This document shows, in pieces, positions 11,041-20,714 of a stretch of 64,000 nt of DNA. A model generated the notes under the pieces. It saw only the letters and a program-made list of their open reading frames with translations. It searched no databases and was not told where the DNA came from. Location: contig CM059623.1 in assembly GCA_030435675.1 (NCBI GenBank), positions 3,498,012-3,562,011 on the forward strand. The letters run 5' to 3'. Each line of letters opens with the position of its first letter. Positions within the stretch are counted from its first letter, which is position 1. The DNA comes from Steinernema hermaphroditum (Eukaryota > Nematoda > Chromadorea > Rhabditida > Steinernematidae). Both the position numbers and the translations under genes were made by a program.

Positions 11041-11081
11041 AATTTATTTATTTAAAAGAGCACAATCTTATCAAAAACACA

Positions 11082-11731
11082 TTACTGCTGCACAGCCACC
11101 GGATAAGGAGGGACGGCCTTCTTCGCCAAAACGGTGATGTCGTGGCGCTCCGAATGGTTGATTAAGAAGATCTCAAGAAGGAACTTTCCAGATTGGCTCT
11201 TGTGGACCTTATGGTACAGATCAGCGCATTCATAACCAACTCCGTTCAGCTTCACGGCGTAATCAACGCCTATCTCTGGGAATCCCATGGAGCACAATTG
11301 ATCGTAGGTGGGGTCCAAATGCTCGACGAGAAATTCGATCGGAGTTCCGTCCTAAAATGGATCTGATCGGCAATAAGATGCCCGAACTTACGTCCGATTC
11401 TAAGGTCATCGACACCTTGTAGGTGTCTGTGGAGTAAGGAGGCTCGATGGTCAGGTTCTTGTTGCGGAAGTCCTCGAAGGTGAAACGTTTGTAGTTAAGC
11501 GTCGTCTAAAACTCAAGCCTTAGCGACCCACTAGAAGACAGGCGATCTGACCACTAGGTAGTAGTCGGAGTTCCTAGTGGGGATTCCACAGTAGCGACCA
11601 GTGTAATCGGCAGGGCAATGACAGGGTCTCCACTCGTTACCAGAATTGGTTGGTGTTCCGCCGTTGAGACAGCTCAGGAAGGCTACAGTACCCGCCACGA
11701 GGCAGGCGAGAAGAAACAGACGAGAGAACAT
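11082..11731 (-). CDS. Secreted EGF-like family protein, member 4 (short form, 187 aa)
   Basis: Three phase-consistent exons: 11731-11552, 11505-11392, 11351-11082. The protein has a signal peptide (MFSRLFLLACLVAGTVA), one EGF-like module (CHCPADYTGRYCGIP) and the family domain (TPIEFLVEHLDPTYD, KLNGVGYECADLYHKVHKS, GKFLLEIFLINHSERHD). It then stops after AVPPYPVAVQQ. A TTTATT at 11043-11048 (AATAAA on the minus strand) lies just downstream, so the short form looks complete rather than broken. It lacks the second EGF module and the C-terminal domain. The tandem arrangement points to expansion by local duplication. Confidence 0.78.
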
Positions 11732-11815
11732 GGCTTCTCGGCTTGTGGAGAAGAAGGGCCGGGCCTCCTTTTAAAGGGTCGAATGTGAGTCATTTCCAGA
11801 CGGACGCCTATAAGT
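11732..11815 (-). promoter_or_regulatory. Conserved promoter block of member 4
   Basis: Nearly identical to the block above member 3: TTTAAAAGGAGG close to the start and GGAAATGACTCACATT farther out. The shared block ends abruptly near 11815, where upstream sequences diverge. Confidence 0.5.
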
Positions 11816-12380
11816 GGATTCCATTTTGGGCGACGTCCGACATTTTGGAAAAGAACACAAAGGAAATCGATTCACTGCGACATTAATTTTTCTTTTGAAA
11901 AATAAACGTGAAATTGCCATGTCGTTGAAGTCGACCTCCGAGCCATAGTAAATGAGATTTACAATAAGACTCAATCCAGCATCAGTAAAGTATTTGAGTC
12001 CCTCTCACTGATGAGCAAATTTACGACATACAATGATGGAAGCTTTAGATGGAGTGCCCGAAAGAAACGTTTGAAGCAAACAGATGGAAAGCAAACCATA
12101 TGCATGTAGTCATAGAGCTGCAGGAGGAATATTAGAAAAGTACACTGGTGTCTCTCGAGCTCCTGGTGTGGATTATGATGGGATTTGAAGAGCCCGCGAG
12201 TCCGCAGGTAGTAGGGCAGAGTACATAAATGAGGCGCATTCCCAGCCGTTTTCAGATCGGCGAGCTATTAGTGACTACACAGAGCCAGTAGAGGGTGCTA
12301 TGATGACATATTTCATTGATTTCTCACATTTCATACCCAGCACCATGATCGACCATCACATTATTCCCGTCTGCGGCGCC
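11816..12380. other. Intergenic region
   Basis: No supported gene or repeat. It is the upstream region of the plus-strand frame that begins at 12300/12381. Confidence 0.4.
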
Positions 12381-13511
12381 ATGGAGTTTACCCCATTCGC
12401 CTTCATCAACTCCGTTATCTCACTTCTCTCAAATTCAAAGGACTGCCAAAAACTGTCCAGCTACTGGGGCAGAGCTGAAGTGGCAGAAGGAACCACACTA
12501 GAAGCGACTATTCATGATTGGGAAATGTCGCTGAAGAACACAAACCCGGAGACGATGACAGCGAAAGTCATTCGGATTTCGACCAGAGCGTTTGGCTCTG
12601 CGAACCACAGTACAAACATCGTCCAAGTTTCGCCGCAAAATCTGGCGAATTCTGTGTTCTTCCAACGTTTTCAAAATCGTCTACGTCCGGACGGCAGAAA
12701 CAGGTTCATTTCTGCCATCTCGACTCCTGTCATAACTCGTCTAGGACAGGAACTTGTCCTCGAAAACTTCACAAATCGTAAAGACTGCGTTGATATCATT
12801 AACGCTATCGACGGAAACTTTAAGAAAATAAGGATCGCTGGTGTCCATGGTTTCAGCGTCGAGATCGAAAATCTGTTTTTGAGGATTCTACCCCATCAAC
12901 TGCCAGCCGACATCTCCATGACTGATTCTGATATCACCAGTAGGACGCTGTCATTGATTATGAACCAAACATCGAAGTACGGTCCTTCGCGTTTTCGGTT
13001 CGATGGTGTTAACATCTCCGACAGGCAGCTCACACTATCCAATGTGAGGTATTCTAAGAAAATTTCTGAAGTCATCGATGCAATCGGCATGCCATTCAAA
13101 AAGATCAAAATTGGTAATGTTAGAGGACTAAGTACTCAGCTTAAACGTTTCTTTATCAGAGTCCTTCCTGACCCATCTCTAGGCCATATATCTGTGACCA
13201 ACTCGGACATCACCCAGAAAACTGTATCATTGCTGATAGAACAATGTGTGAAATCGAAAACTTCGTATATTCAGTTCGAAGGAGACGTGAACGAATCCCA
13301 TTTGAGGAAGTTCTTTGACCATTTCCACAAAGCGCCCTATCCTGTGGCCCTCCATGTTCTGTCTCCCAAGCTGCATCTGCTTCAGAACGAAGTACTTGAG
13401 ATGTGTGGACCTGGCTATTATGGTCAATCTGCAAACAGTCTTGCTCACAATTCTGGACAACGTTTCGTCCATTTCGGTGGAGGCTATTTTCGATTTGTGG
13501 GCACGCTATAA
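12381..13511 (+). CDS. Single-exon protein with a duplicated about 90-residue domain; possible F-box-associated family
   Basis: This open frame of 377-403 codons has no introns. The ATG at 12381 gives MEFTPFAFINSVISLLSNS, which looks like the start of nematode F-box/FTH-type proteins; an earlier ATG at 12300 is also in frame. Two tandem copies of one domain are visible. They share INAIDGNFKKIRIAGVHG versus IDAIGMPFKKIKIGNVRG, then LPADISMTDSDIT versus LGHISVTNSDIT. From about 13400 the frame turns to low-quality sequence, while the +1 frame continues with AIFDLWARYNFDDVFFWF and stops at 13551. A small indel probably shifted the C-terminus. The family label is tentative. Confidence 0.55.
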   Translation: MEFTPFAFINSVISLLSNSKDCQKLSSYWGRAEVAEGTTLEATIHDWEMSLKNTNPETMTAKVIRISTRAFGSANHSTNIVQVSPQNLANSVFFQRFQNRLRPDGRNRFISAISTPVITRLGQELVLENFTNRKDCVDIINAIDGNFKKIRIAGVHGFSVEIENLFLRILPHQLPADISMTDSDITSRTLSLIMNQTSKYGPSRFRFDGVNISDRQLTLSNVRYSKKISEVIDAIGMPFKKIKIGNVRGLSTQLKRFFIRVLPDPSLGHISVTNSDITQKTVSLLIEQCVKSKTSYIQFEGDVNESHLRKFFDHFHKAPYPVALHVLSPKLHLLQNEVLEMCGPGYYGQSANSLAHNSGQRFVHFGGGYFRFVGTL

Positions 13512-13618
13512 TTTTGACGACGTCTTCTTCTGGTTTAATTCCGGTGTATAATGTTGTTTTGATAATGACGAAATTGTCGGGGCTCCGCCCCGGCGCTTCC
13601 GCGCTTCCAGAGACTGCC

Positions 13619-13912
13619 TATAAAAGACGGCGACAAGCAGTTCACAGGGAGAGTTGTTGCAACCAGTTCGCCGCTCTTGGGCATGCGTGGAAATCCCATG
13701 TTAAGCTCGTGTTGTCAGTGATCTTTTATTGATGGAAGTAGGGATAGATTTCAATAAGAAGAGTGGAATGGGTAAGAATAAAGAGGAGGCGGCGGCGGGT
13801 GGCAAAGGAGGCAGGGACGAGGCGGCGAGAGGCGCCGAGGCGCTGACCTGCGGACAGCGGCAAACAGGTTGCAACAACTCTCTCTGTGAACTGCCTGTCG
13901 TCATCTTTTATA
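13619..13912. mobile_element. MITE with about 50-bp terminal inverted repeats
   Basis: The left end (TATAAAAGACGGCGACAAGC then AGTTCACAGGGAGAGTTG) and the right end are near-perfect reverse complements over roughly 50 bp. Between them lies about 190 bp of G/A-rich sequence without coding capacity. The size and structure fit a non-autonomous DNA transposon. Target-site duplications could not be fixed by eye. Confidence 0.65.
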
Positions 13913-14918
13913 TTTTACAAAATTTGCAGCCGTTGTATATGCGCATATATATTGATTAAGAATAAGAACCCGGAAACCATGAGTTTTCCAAGTTTATGCT
14001 CTTGAATCAATGACTTATCTCGTACAAATCATGAGGCGCAAGCGGAGGAGCATTCTGAGGTTGAGAGTCGACTTAGTGAGTAGTAGAAGTCAAAGGTTAC
14101 GACATAATCAGCGCATAGGATGAGGCATGGACCAGGGAAGAAATGAGTATGGACCGGAATCAGATTGGATCAGTCATGGACAGGGCACAGGATGAGACGG
14201 AGCGGTGGAAAAAAGTCAAATAAGTCGAAGTCAAAGGTTAGTAGAGTTCCCGCGGGGTTCTTCTGCCAGATTAATGACAAACAAAAAACTATGTGATCAG
14301 TAGCAGGAGAGGTACGTTCATATCTGAGGGGAGATCTTAAGGGGACGATTGACACTGATGGTGGACGAGGTGGAATCCCATCATCGGCTGGTCGGGCAGA
14401 CTTCGAGCTTCGGCTTTTCGTGGCGGCGCGGGTGATCGGGCAGCGGCAAAGGTCTTGGAACTACGGTTGCCTGATGTTCCGCGCGTTCTGGCTAAGTTAG
14501 GTTCATGGATCAAGGTGATAGCAGTGGGAACAGCCCCATGAATTGCCAGGGATGGATCTTCTCCACTTATGGACATCCATGGCTCAGCCGAGCCACTCTT
14601 TTGAAGAGGTTCGGTGCGATGTTGTTTTTGCCGATTGGCGTTGATGATCGGCCATCGCCGGCGTCGAAGGTGAATCATGCTTATCGGGCAGTCTGGCGTC
14701 AACGCTGAGTCATCCCTTTTCGACCGTTACTGCACTGTTTCAATCGGATATGCGTTCTTTTTGCGGATATGCGTACCCTTACTTTCCGTTTTCTCTAGAA
14801 GAACTTATAGTCCATGTTCCAGGCTTCAAACATATGACGTCGAACTCTTCTGATGAGCAGAATTTTAAACAACAGGTCGGTCGGTCATTATAACTATGTC
14901 ATAACTGTTTTAAAAAAG
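13913..14918. other. Repeat-rich region without a supported gene
   Basis: GC-rich segments here resemble pieces at 34250-34500 and 36900-37200 (for example GGTGGAATCCCATC and GGCGGCGCGGG). A 50-bp block at about 14299-14352 recurs at 16528-16606 (GTAGCAGGAGAGG, GAGGGGAGATCTTA). Open frames on both strands look like composition effects. Confidence 0.4.
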
Positions 14919-15088
14919 CCTCTCGTTGGCGCTCACGCTCAAAATGCCCTCGACAGCCTTGGATCTCTCCGCATCTCGCTCGCCCCTCCTGTTATGAAGG
15001 CCATCAAGCAGGACCGTGCCGAAGCACTCGACGCCTTCGAGGACGCTTGGACCCAATATGAAAGTCGGCACACAAGGACAAAACAGAG
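14919..15088 (+). CDS. Isolated coding-like exon
   Basis: The acceptor-like ttaaaaaag is followed by an open frame including LVGAHAQNALDSLGSLRISL and MKAIKQDRAEALDAFEDAW. It ends in a strong donor (CAGAG|gtaagt). The frame is amphipathic and charged, like a helical protein. No partner exons were found downstream, where a broken transposase begins. Possibly a remnant of a gene cut by transposon activity. Confidence 0.35.
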
Positions 15089-15360
15089 GTAAGTCAACAG
15101 AGAGATTCCGAGACGAAATCTAAGTGAGGGTTGTAGTTGAGTTGTACGTAGAGATATTGATAAGGAGTAATTCCATCTCAGCTGATCCCGGTTGTTGTGA
15201 GAACGTTTCAGGCAGCGCATTCCAATCACGCTTCGGGACTCTACAGGGTGTACCATAAATACTGTAAGTGGTAAAAATAGCCACAACTATCCATTTTATG
15301 CATCAAACGACCCGTTTTATATAACATTTGAAAGCGCAGTAAATTCTAAACAAGATACAA

Positions 15361-15612
15361 TCAATCGCATTCAAAATGACTTCCGTCTGCGGCAATGCAA
15401 GCGTCCAACCGTTTCCGGAAATTCTTCAAAATGGTCGCGATCATTTTTGGGGTGATTTCTTCCCAGGCCTTCTCCAGAGCGCGTTTCAGGGAGTCGATGG
15501 ACTTGTGCTTGATAGCGCACGCCTTCTGCTCCATGATCCCCCAGATTGCGTAGTCGAGCGGGTTCAAATCTGGGGAATTGGACGGCCAAACGTTCTTCGT
15601 CCAGAAGCCCGG
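15361..15612 (-). pseudogene. C-terminal fragment of a Tc1/mariner-type transposase
   Basis: The minus strand encodes FWTKNVWPSNSPDLNPLDYA followed by IWGIMEQKACAIKHKSIDSL and a helical tail ending HFECD. The WPxxSPDLNPxDYxIW signature contains the last acidic residue region of the DDE/D catalytic domain of the IS630-Tc1-mariner superfamily. Residues upstream of PGFW (to 16116 in the same frame) show no transposase similarity, so the N-terminal two thirds are missing. The element end near 15245 (AGGGTGTACCATAAATACTG) may be its terminal repeat. It is inactive. Confidence 0.75.
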
Positions 15613-17123
15613 GAGGCTGTATAATGCAAATATTAATGTTGTGGAAAACGGATAGAGCCTCGCTCTCTGACCGCCCTTAAATTCCACGCACTCGCAGTTC
15701 ACTATATCGCAGAGCTCGCCAAAAACAGCCAAATACGTACTCTGCTTCCTCAAAGTACGTAAGCGACTGTCGCCACGCGGGATTCCCTTGTACACGCGAC
15801 TTCCAACCACACACGGTGATGTAATCACCACTACAACGACTAATACACGCGAGCTAACACTGTAGCCTCGCAACAGCAACTGGCGTAAACTCGCAAGTTT
15901 CAACGCCGGACAAAACACAGAGAAAAGATCCGCGACGCGCAATCTTCCTGTACAACACAAATTGGAATCCAACGGATCTCCAGAAACACAAAGAAGCCGA
16001 GGTAGTAACAACAATTTACCTACACTAGCGGCAACAACAATAATCGGCAACAAATACAGAATTTGGATCACACGATCCGACAAACAACAGGTCCGCACGG
16101 GCACACACAACAACACTCAACCGATCACTGGGAGTCCGCTCCGGAACTCTGAAGGACACCGCTGCTCTCCAGCCGCACACTGATGAACTCTGCTCTTCTC
16201 GTTGTTTGCAGCCCACTGTCTTGTCTAGATGATGTTCCGGAACCTTCTGCGTCTCGTAGACACGTTATTCGGCGCGTAGACGTCTGGTTCAGAATTGGCG
16301 CGGGATTCAAATTCTGCTGAAATCCGGGAAATCCCGGACGCGCTGAAAGGACGCGACCGCTTGTCGCGACAAATGTTGTATGTTTAGGCTTCCCCTGTTC
16401 CCCCTCGTCCCGATAGCTCCACTTCCAGTCCCAGCAAAGCCCCGCTGAACGGCTAAACCCCGACCGACCAGGATGTGATAAAATTCCGCTGGTTGTTGTA
16501 TAATTTTGGAACAAAAACTCTGTGACGAGTAGCAGGAGAGGGACGGTTCATATCCAAAGAGGGATAGTCCGCATTTGAGGGGAGATCTTAGGGGGACGGT
16601 TGAAAGGGCTATGCGATATTGCTGGTAGATTATCCGACGGTGCATTGCTCTAGTGCGGTCGATGGTTAGAGATGGGTACTGACTATGCTGTACATCCGTA
16701 ACCGTAGTCTGGCGCCAACCGATCTAACAGCTATCAACCGGCTCATGGATCGACTGAACGGCTAGCCGATCCTATCCGTTCATGTCCATATCTAGTCGAC
16801 GGCTCAATTAGCCCAAAGCCACAATGTGAATTATCTCCTGTTAGTCCTCCACTTTTGGTGTTGTATCGTATTTGTCCAGCTGCCATCACTATCTCCTCGT
16901 TTGCCGCCCTTCCTCTCCCCACATGGCGACTGTAAACACAATATCAGGAGCCACGTTATCTCCGGTCAACTGTCTAAAAATGTTGCGAAACAAACAACGC
17001 GCACTCTTTGATCGCATTGCTCACACATGCGGCAATGATTAATGTGATAAGAATGATGCGAACGCAGCTGCCATCGGTTGGCGGCGGTCGGAGAAAGTCA
17101 AAACAGTGACCTTCGAGCCCACC
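15613..17123. other. Region without a supported gene
   Basis: The minus frame reaching 16116 is open by chance upstream of the transposase fragment. A repeat block at 16500-16606 matches 14299-14352. The last 100 bp is presumably the lipase promoter; no clear TATA element is visible. Confidence 0.4.
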
Positions 17124-18889
17124 ATGAGGTCGTTGGCTTTGTTGCTCCTCTTCTTCGTCTGTAGTCAGGCTTCCCTCCCTGAGGAGTCTCTGACAGCTGT
17201 AGGTCATTTCCCTTTGCTCACTTTCTTATAAGCACACCTAGCCGGAGATCATCTCCTACTACGAGTATCCTGTGGAGATTATCACTGTCGAGACGAAAGA
17301 TGGCTACCTTCTGCAGCTGCATAGAATTCCTTTTGGAAAAAACGGTACCGTCTGTCTCTAGATTCGACGGTGAGATGGATTTCAGAAGACTACAAAAAGC
17401 CCCCGAGTAAGAAACCGGTCGTCTTCCTCCAACATGGCCTTCTGGCTTCTAGCGCCGACTGGGTCACCAACCTGCCCAATCAGTCGGCCGCCTTCCTCCT
17501 AGCCGATGCCGGATTCGATGTGTGGATGGGCAATGTGCGGGGAAACTGCTACTCGACTGGCCATAGAAAGTATTCAAGGAAGGACAAAGAGTATTGGCAG
17601 TTCACGTAAGTTGGGTAATTAAGGCTATTTTAAGAGTTCCATCTACGTTTCATATGTGCATTCTTTCAAATTCTTTACTTAACTTCAACATTACAGATGG
17701 GACGACATGGCCAAATACGACCTGGATGCGATGATCACGGCCGTGCTCAACATCACCAAACGAAGCGATCTTTACTACATCGGCCACTCTCAGGGAACCG
17801 TCACCATGTTCGGAAAGCTCGCCTCCGATCCGGCCTTCTCTTCGAAAATCAGAAAATTCTTCGCTTTGGCTCCAGTGGGCAGTGTGGGTCACATCAGAGG
17901 AGCTCTGGGCTATATCGGCAAGTACCTCGTCACAGAACTCCAAGTGAAGAGCATTTTTCTAACTTCAAGAACCACTTCTTCTAGACCCTATTCAAACTTT
18001 TCGGCCAATATGAATTCCTGCCATCCACTTTCATCCAAAAGATGTTTGCCAGAATGGTGTGCGGATTCCACTTCGAAAATCCTCTCTGCGAGAACTTCCT
18101 CTTCCAAATCGGCGGCCCCGAAAGTAGCCAGTTCAATCAGACGAGGCTGATGGTGTACATGACGCATACGCCGGCCGGAACGTCCACCAACAATGTCATT
18201 CATTGGGGTCAGATGGTCAGAAGTGGAAAGATGCAGTACTACGACTTTGGATGTGCCGAAGAGAACGAGAAACATTACGGAACGGTGAGTCGACATTCCT
18301 GGAAAAACAGAAAATTTGTTAAAAAAAACAATAGAAAAAAATGAACATTAGCTTACTACCGGACTCGACTCGATCGATTACTAATTGGGCGTGCTAACCA
18401 CTACAACATCGAGACACAATTCTGCAGAAATCAGAGAAAGCGTAGCGTAGTGGTTAGCACTGTAGACTATAAAATGGTGCATTCGGGTTCGAACCCTACT
18501 AGCGCCCGATCATATATTTTTGCTTAATTTTGTGATGTTCTTTACTTGTATATCTTTTAAAGCCATACTCTCGATCGATTTCAGCCAAACCCGCCTGTTT
18601 ACAACCTATCAACAATAACCACTCCAGTGTATCTCTACTGGAGTGACGCGGATTGGCTCGCTGACACAGCTGACATCAAGGTATACATCGTGCATGGTCT
18701 AATCATCCTAAAATATCGTTCTAGGAGACTCTACTGCCTCAACTGAAGGCTGAGGTTCTGAAGCAGAACAACCAAATGAAAGACTTCAATCACTTTGATT
18801 TCATCTGGGGACTTCGAGCAGCCGACGAGATTTACAAGCCGATCATTGAGATTATCAAGACGCATGAAAAGAACAGGCGGCACTTTTAG
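17124..18889 (+). CDS. Lysosomal acid lipase (LIPA/lipl) family, about 409 aa
   Basis: Seven phase-consistent exons: 17124-17198, 17242-17344, 17362-17605, 17697-17943, 17985-18284, 18585-18680, 18725-18889. There is a signal peptide ([16 protein letters not shown]). LIPA hallmarks follow: [45 protein letters not shown] and the nucleophile elbow YYIGHSQG. Later come [10 protein letters not shown] with the likely catalytic Asp and NHFDFIWG with the catalytic His. Members hydrolyse neutral lipids and cholesteryl esters in lysosomes or gut granules. Length is normal for the family. The frame needs removal of only 17 nt (17345-17361, GT...AG), otherwise a TAG is read. Intron 5 carries a tRNA-like pair. 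No TM segment beyond the signal peptide. Confidence 0.9.
18356..18509. repeat. Head-to-head tRNA-like pair B in lipase intron 5
   Basis: The minus copy (about 18356-18415; A box TAGTGGTTAGCAC, B box region CGAGTCGAGTCC) is followed by a plus copy (about 18440-18509; TAGTGGTTAGCAC, anticodon-loop position CTATAAA, B box GGGTTCGAACCC). The plus copy starts GGCGTAGC-like and ends GCGCCC, giving partial acceptor pairing. It is inserted in the intron without disturbing splice sites. Confidence 0.6.
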
Positions 18890-19275
18890 ATTATTGTTTC
18901 AATGAATGCTTGCGTTCGCATCTCGATACAACCACATGACTGACCTTCTTAACACTTTGACACCACAATCCAAGTATCCAAGAAACACGCTTAAGAAGGA
19001 AATAGAGATACTGGCAGCGTAGGTCACTCTCCTACCGCCTGCAAATCGAACCTATTAGCAATTCACAGTGGATAACGAGGACAAACGGGTATCAGATTCT
19101 TAGGACATTGCGCCTCAGGGAAATCGCGGTAGGACCACGCGCTCCAACGGTACTGTATGGAAGCTGCCATCCATCTCAGCCACCTTTGTCAAATTTCTGC
19201 AATGGCGATCGTGCTTTTTCTCTGCACTGTCTTGTAGAGGAGGAAATTTAACCCCGGCATATAACAAAGCAATAG
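18890..19275. other. Intergenic region between convergent genes
   Basis: The lipase (plus) and the next gene (minus) converge here. No canonical AATAAA is obvious for either gene, and nothing else is seen. Confidence 0.4.
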
Positions 19276-20043
19276 TTATTTACGCCTTTCAAGGGCCTCA
19301 TATTCGTTGAGCAGTGCCTCGGCCATGGCGCGTTGTTCTTCCAGCTCCTTGACCGCTGCAGCACTCGGTACAGTCTCCGTGTCGTTCTCCGCATCGTAGT
19401 CGGTTCTGTCCAAGTACAGCAGACGTATCTTGCACATCAAGACCGTCAGCATGATCTGCAGGGTGCAGTAGGAGGCGAATTCGAAGTAGTCGACCCAAAT
19501 GATCGGTTCCAAGCCACTAAAATAGGAATCGGAAGTGGATGAGGACAGGAAAAGATGCGAATTACATTGGGAGACCTGGAAGACCGTATGGGTCGATGGC
19601 GGAGAAGAAAGGATCATCCGGGTCAACTTCATCTGCCTCGGTTCCATCACTGATTTCTATGACCGAGCTGCCGTAGTCGGTGGTTTCAAACGTCCAGCAT
19701 TTAGGAGGTCCTGGTATCGAGGGGGAATCACGTAAAATCTGACCGAAACGATCCGCTGATTTCTCCGGAAGCTCTGAAAAGGAGATTAACACCATAAGGA
19801 ACCATCAAATCACTCACCGCTATTCGCTTGTCCCTGATCCATTTGGGCCACGCGCGTGGTCAGGTTGATGGGCTTCTCAGAGAACGCCGGGTGTTCGGTC
19901 GAAAAGGCCTCGCTCGTGGTCATGTTGATGGGCTGGTCAAAGAACGGCGGGTGTTCGGTCGAAGAGGGCCGTTCAGCTTCAACGGACAGCCAAACGCACA
20001 TGGCCACCAAGAGCGGGAAGATCTTTTGGCTATTGAGCAACAT
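19276..20043 (-). CDS. Small type I membrane protein (224 aa)
   Basis: Three phase-consistent exons: 20043-19818, 19773-19566, 19516-19276. The ATG at 20043 gives a good signal peptide (MLLNSQKIFPLLVAMCVW); an upstream in-frame ATG at 20100 would bury it. Two tandem copies of a Pro-containing motif follow (STEHPPFFDQPINMTT and STEHPAFSEKPINLTT), each with an N-glycosylation site. Exon 2 is acidic (EADEVDPDDPFF). Exon 3 has a hydrophobic span (ASYCTLQIMLTVLMCKIRLL) and a Glu-rich helical tail ending ALERRK. The topology is an extracellular N-terminus, one TM helix and a short cytoplasmic coil. The family is not recognised. Confidence 0.72.
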
Positions 20044-20296
20044 AACTCTGGAATTCGGAAATTTAATGAAGCATTGAGACCATGCAGAAGTTGAACACAA
20101 GGCCTGTTCCGAAGGTTGGAGTTCCTAGCTCTCAGGCTGTGGCCAGTAGGCTCCATCCTCGAAGCATGCCACGGTGCACACAGCTCGAGCGGAAAAACCA
20201 CTTACATCAACTGATCCAGAGCGATTCAAAAGGGCGACTGATGCGCAGAAGGCAATTCACTCAAATGACTTCAGCGGCCTAGTACTTTGCTACTTT

Positions 20297-20330
20297 CAGA
20301 CTTCTGTCTCGACAACGAGACAGAAGTCTG
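20297..20330. other. Perfect 15-bp hairpin with a 4-nt loop
   Basis: CAGACTTCTGTCTCG, then ACAA, then its exact reverse complement. It sits between the membrane protein gene and the left end of the large palindrome. It is not followed by a T run on either strand, so a simple terminator is unlikely. Confidence 0.8.
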
Positions 20331-20714
20331 CAGCCTCCAATAAATGAAAGACAGAGATGACGTCACTGGTTTTGTATATCCGAATGTATTCAGCAAAAGA
20401 TCGTGCATGAATCATACTGGGAGCGCCGCAGATTAGCACATACCCGGCTCCCCGAGTCCATGTTCTCTTCTGACTTGGCTGTTCTTGGCTATCTTTGTGG
20501 TATCCAGGGGCGATTTCCAGAATAAGAATGACTTGGTGAAGCCTCCTTCCAGACAACCGGAAACTCCGAATTGGTCGATTCCTGCTAAGATGCTCCAACT
20601 GATTTGAGAGGTTCTTGTGGCTGTGGCTGTGGCTGGTAAACAGCCTCGGGAGGGCAGGGCTGTACCCAATTTTCAACGGCTCCGCCCAATAGTTACACGT
20701 TTATTACATAGGTA

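Noticed and set aside
15613..16116. N-terminal 160 codons of the 251-codon minus frame as part of a transposase
   Set aside because: Only the last about 80 residues have transposase motifs; the upstream part has many hydrophobic runs, no motif and no start context.
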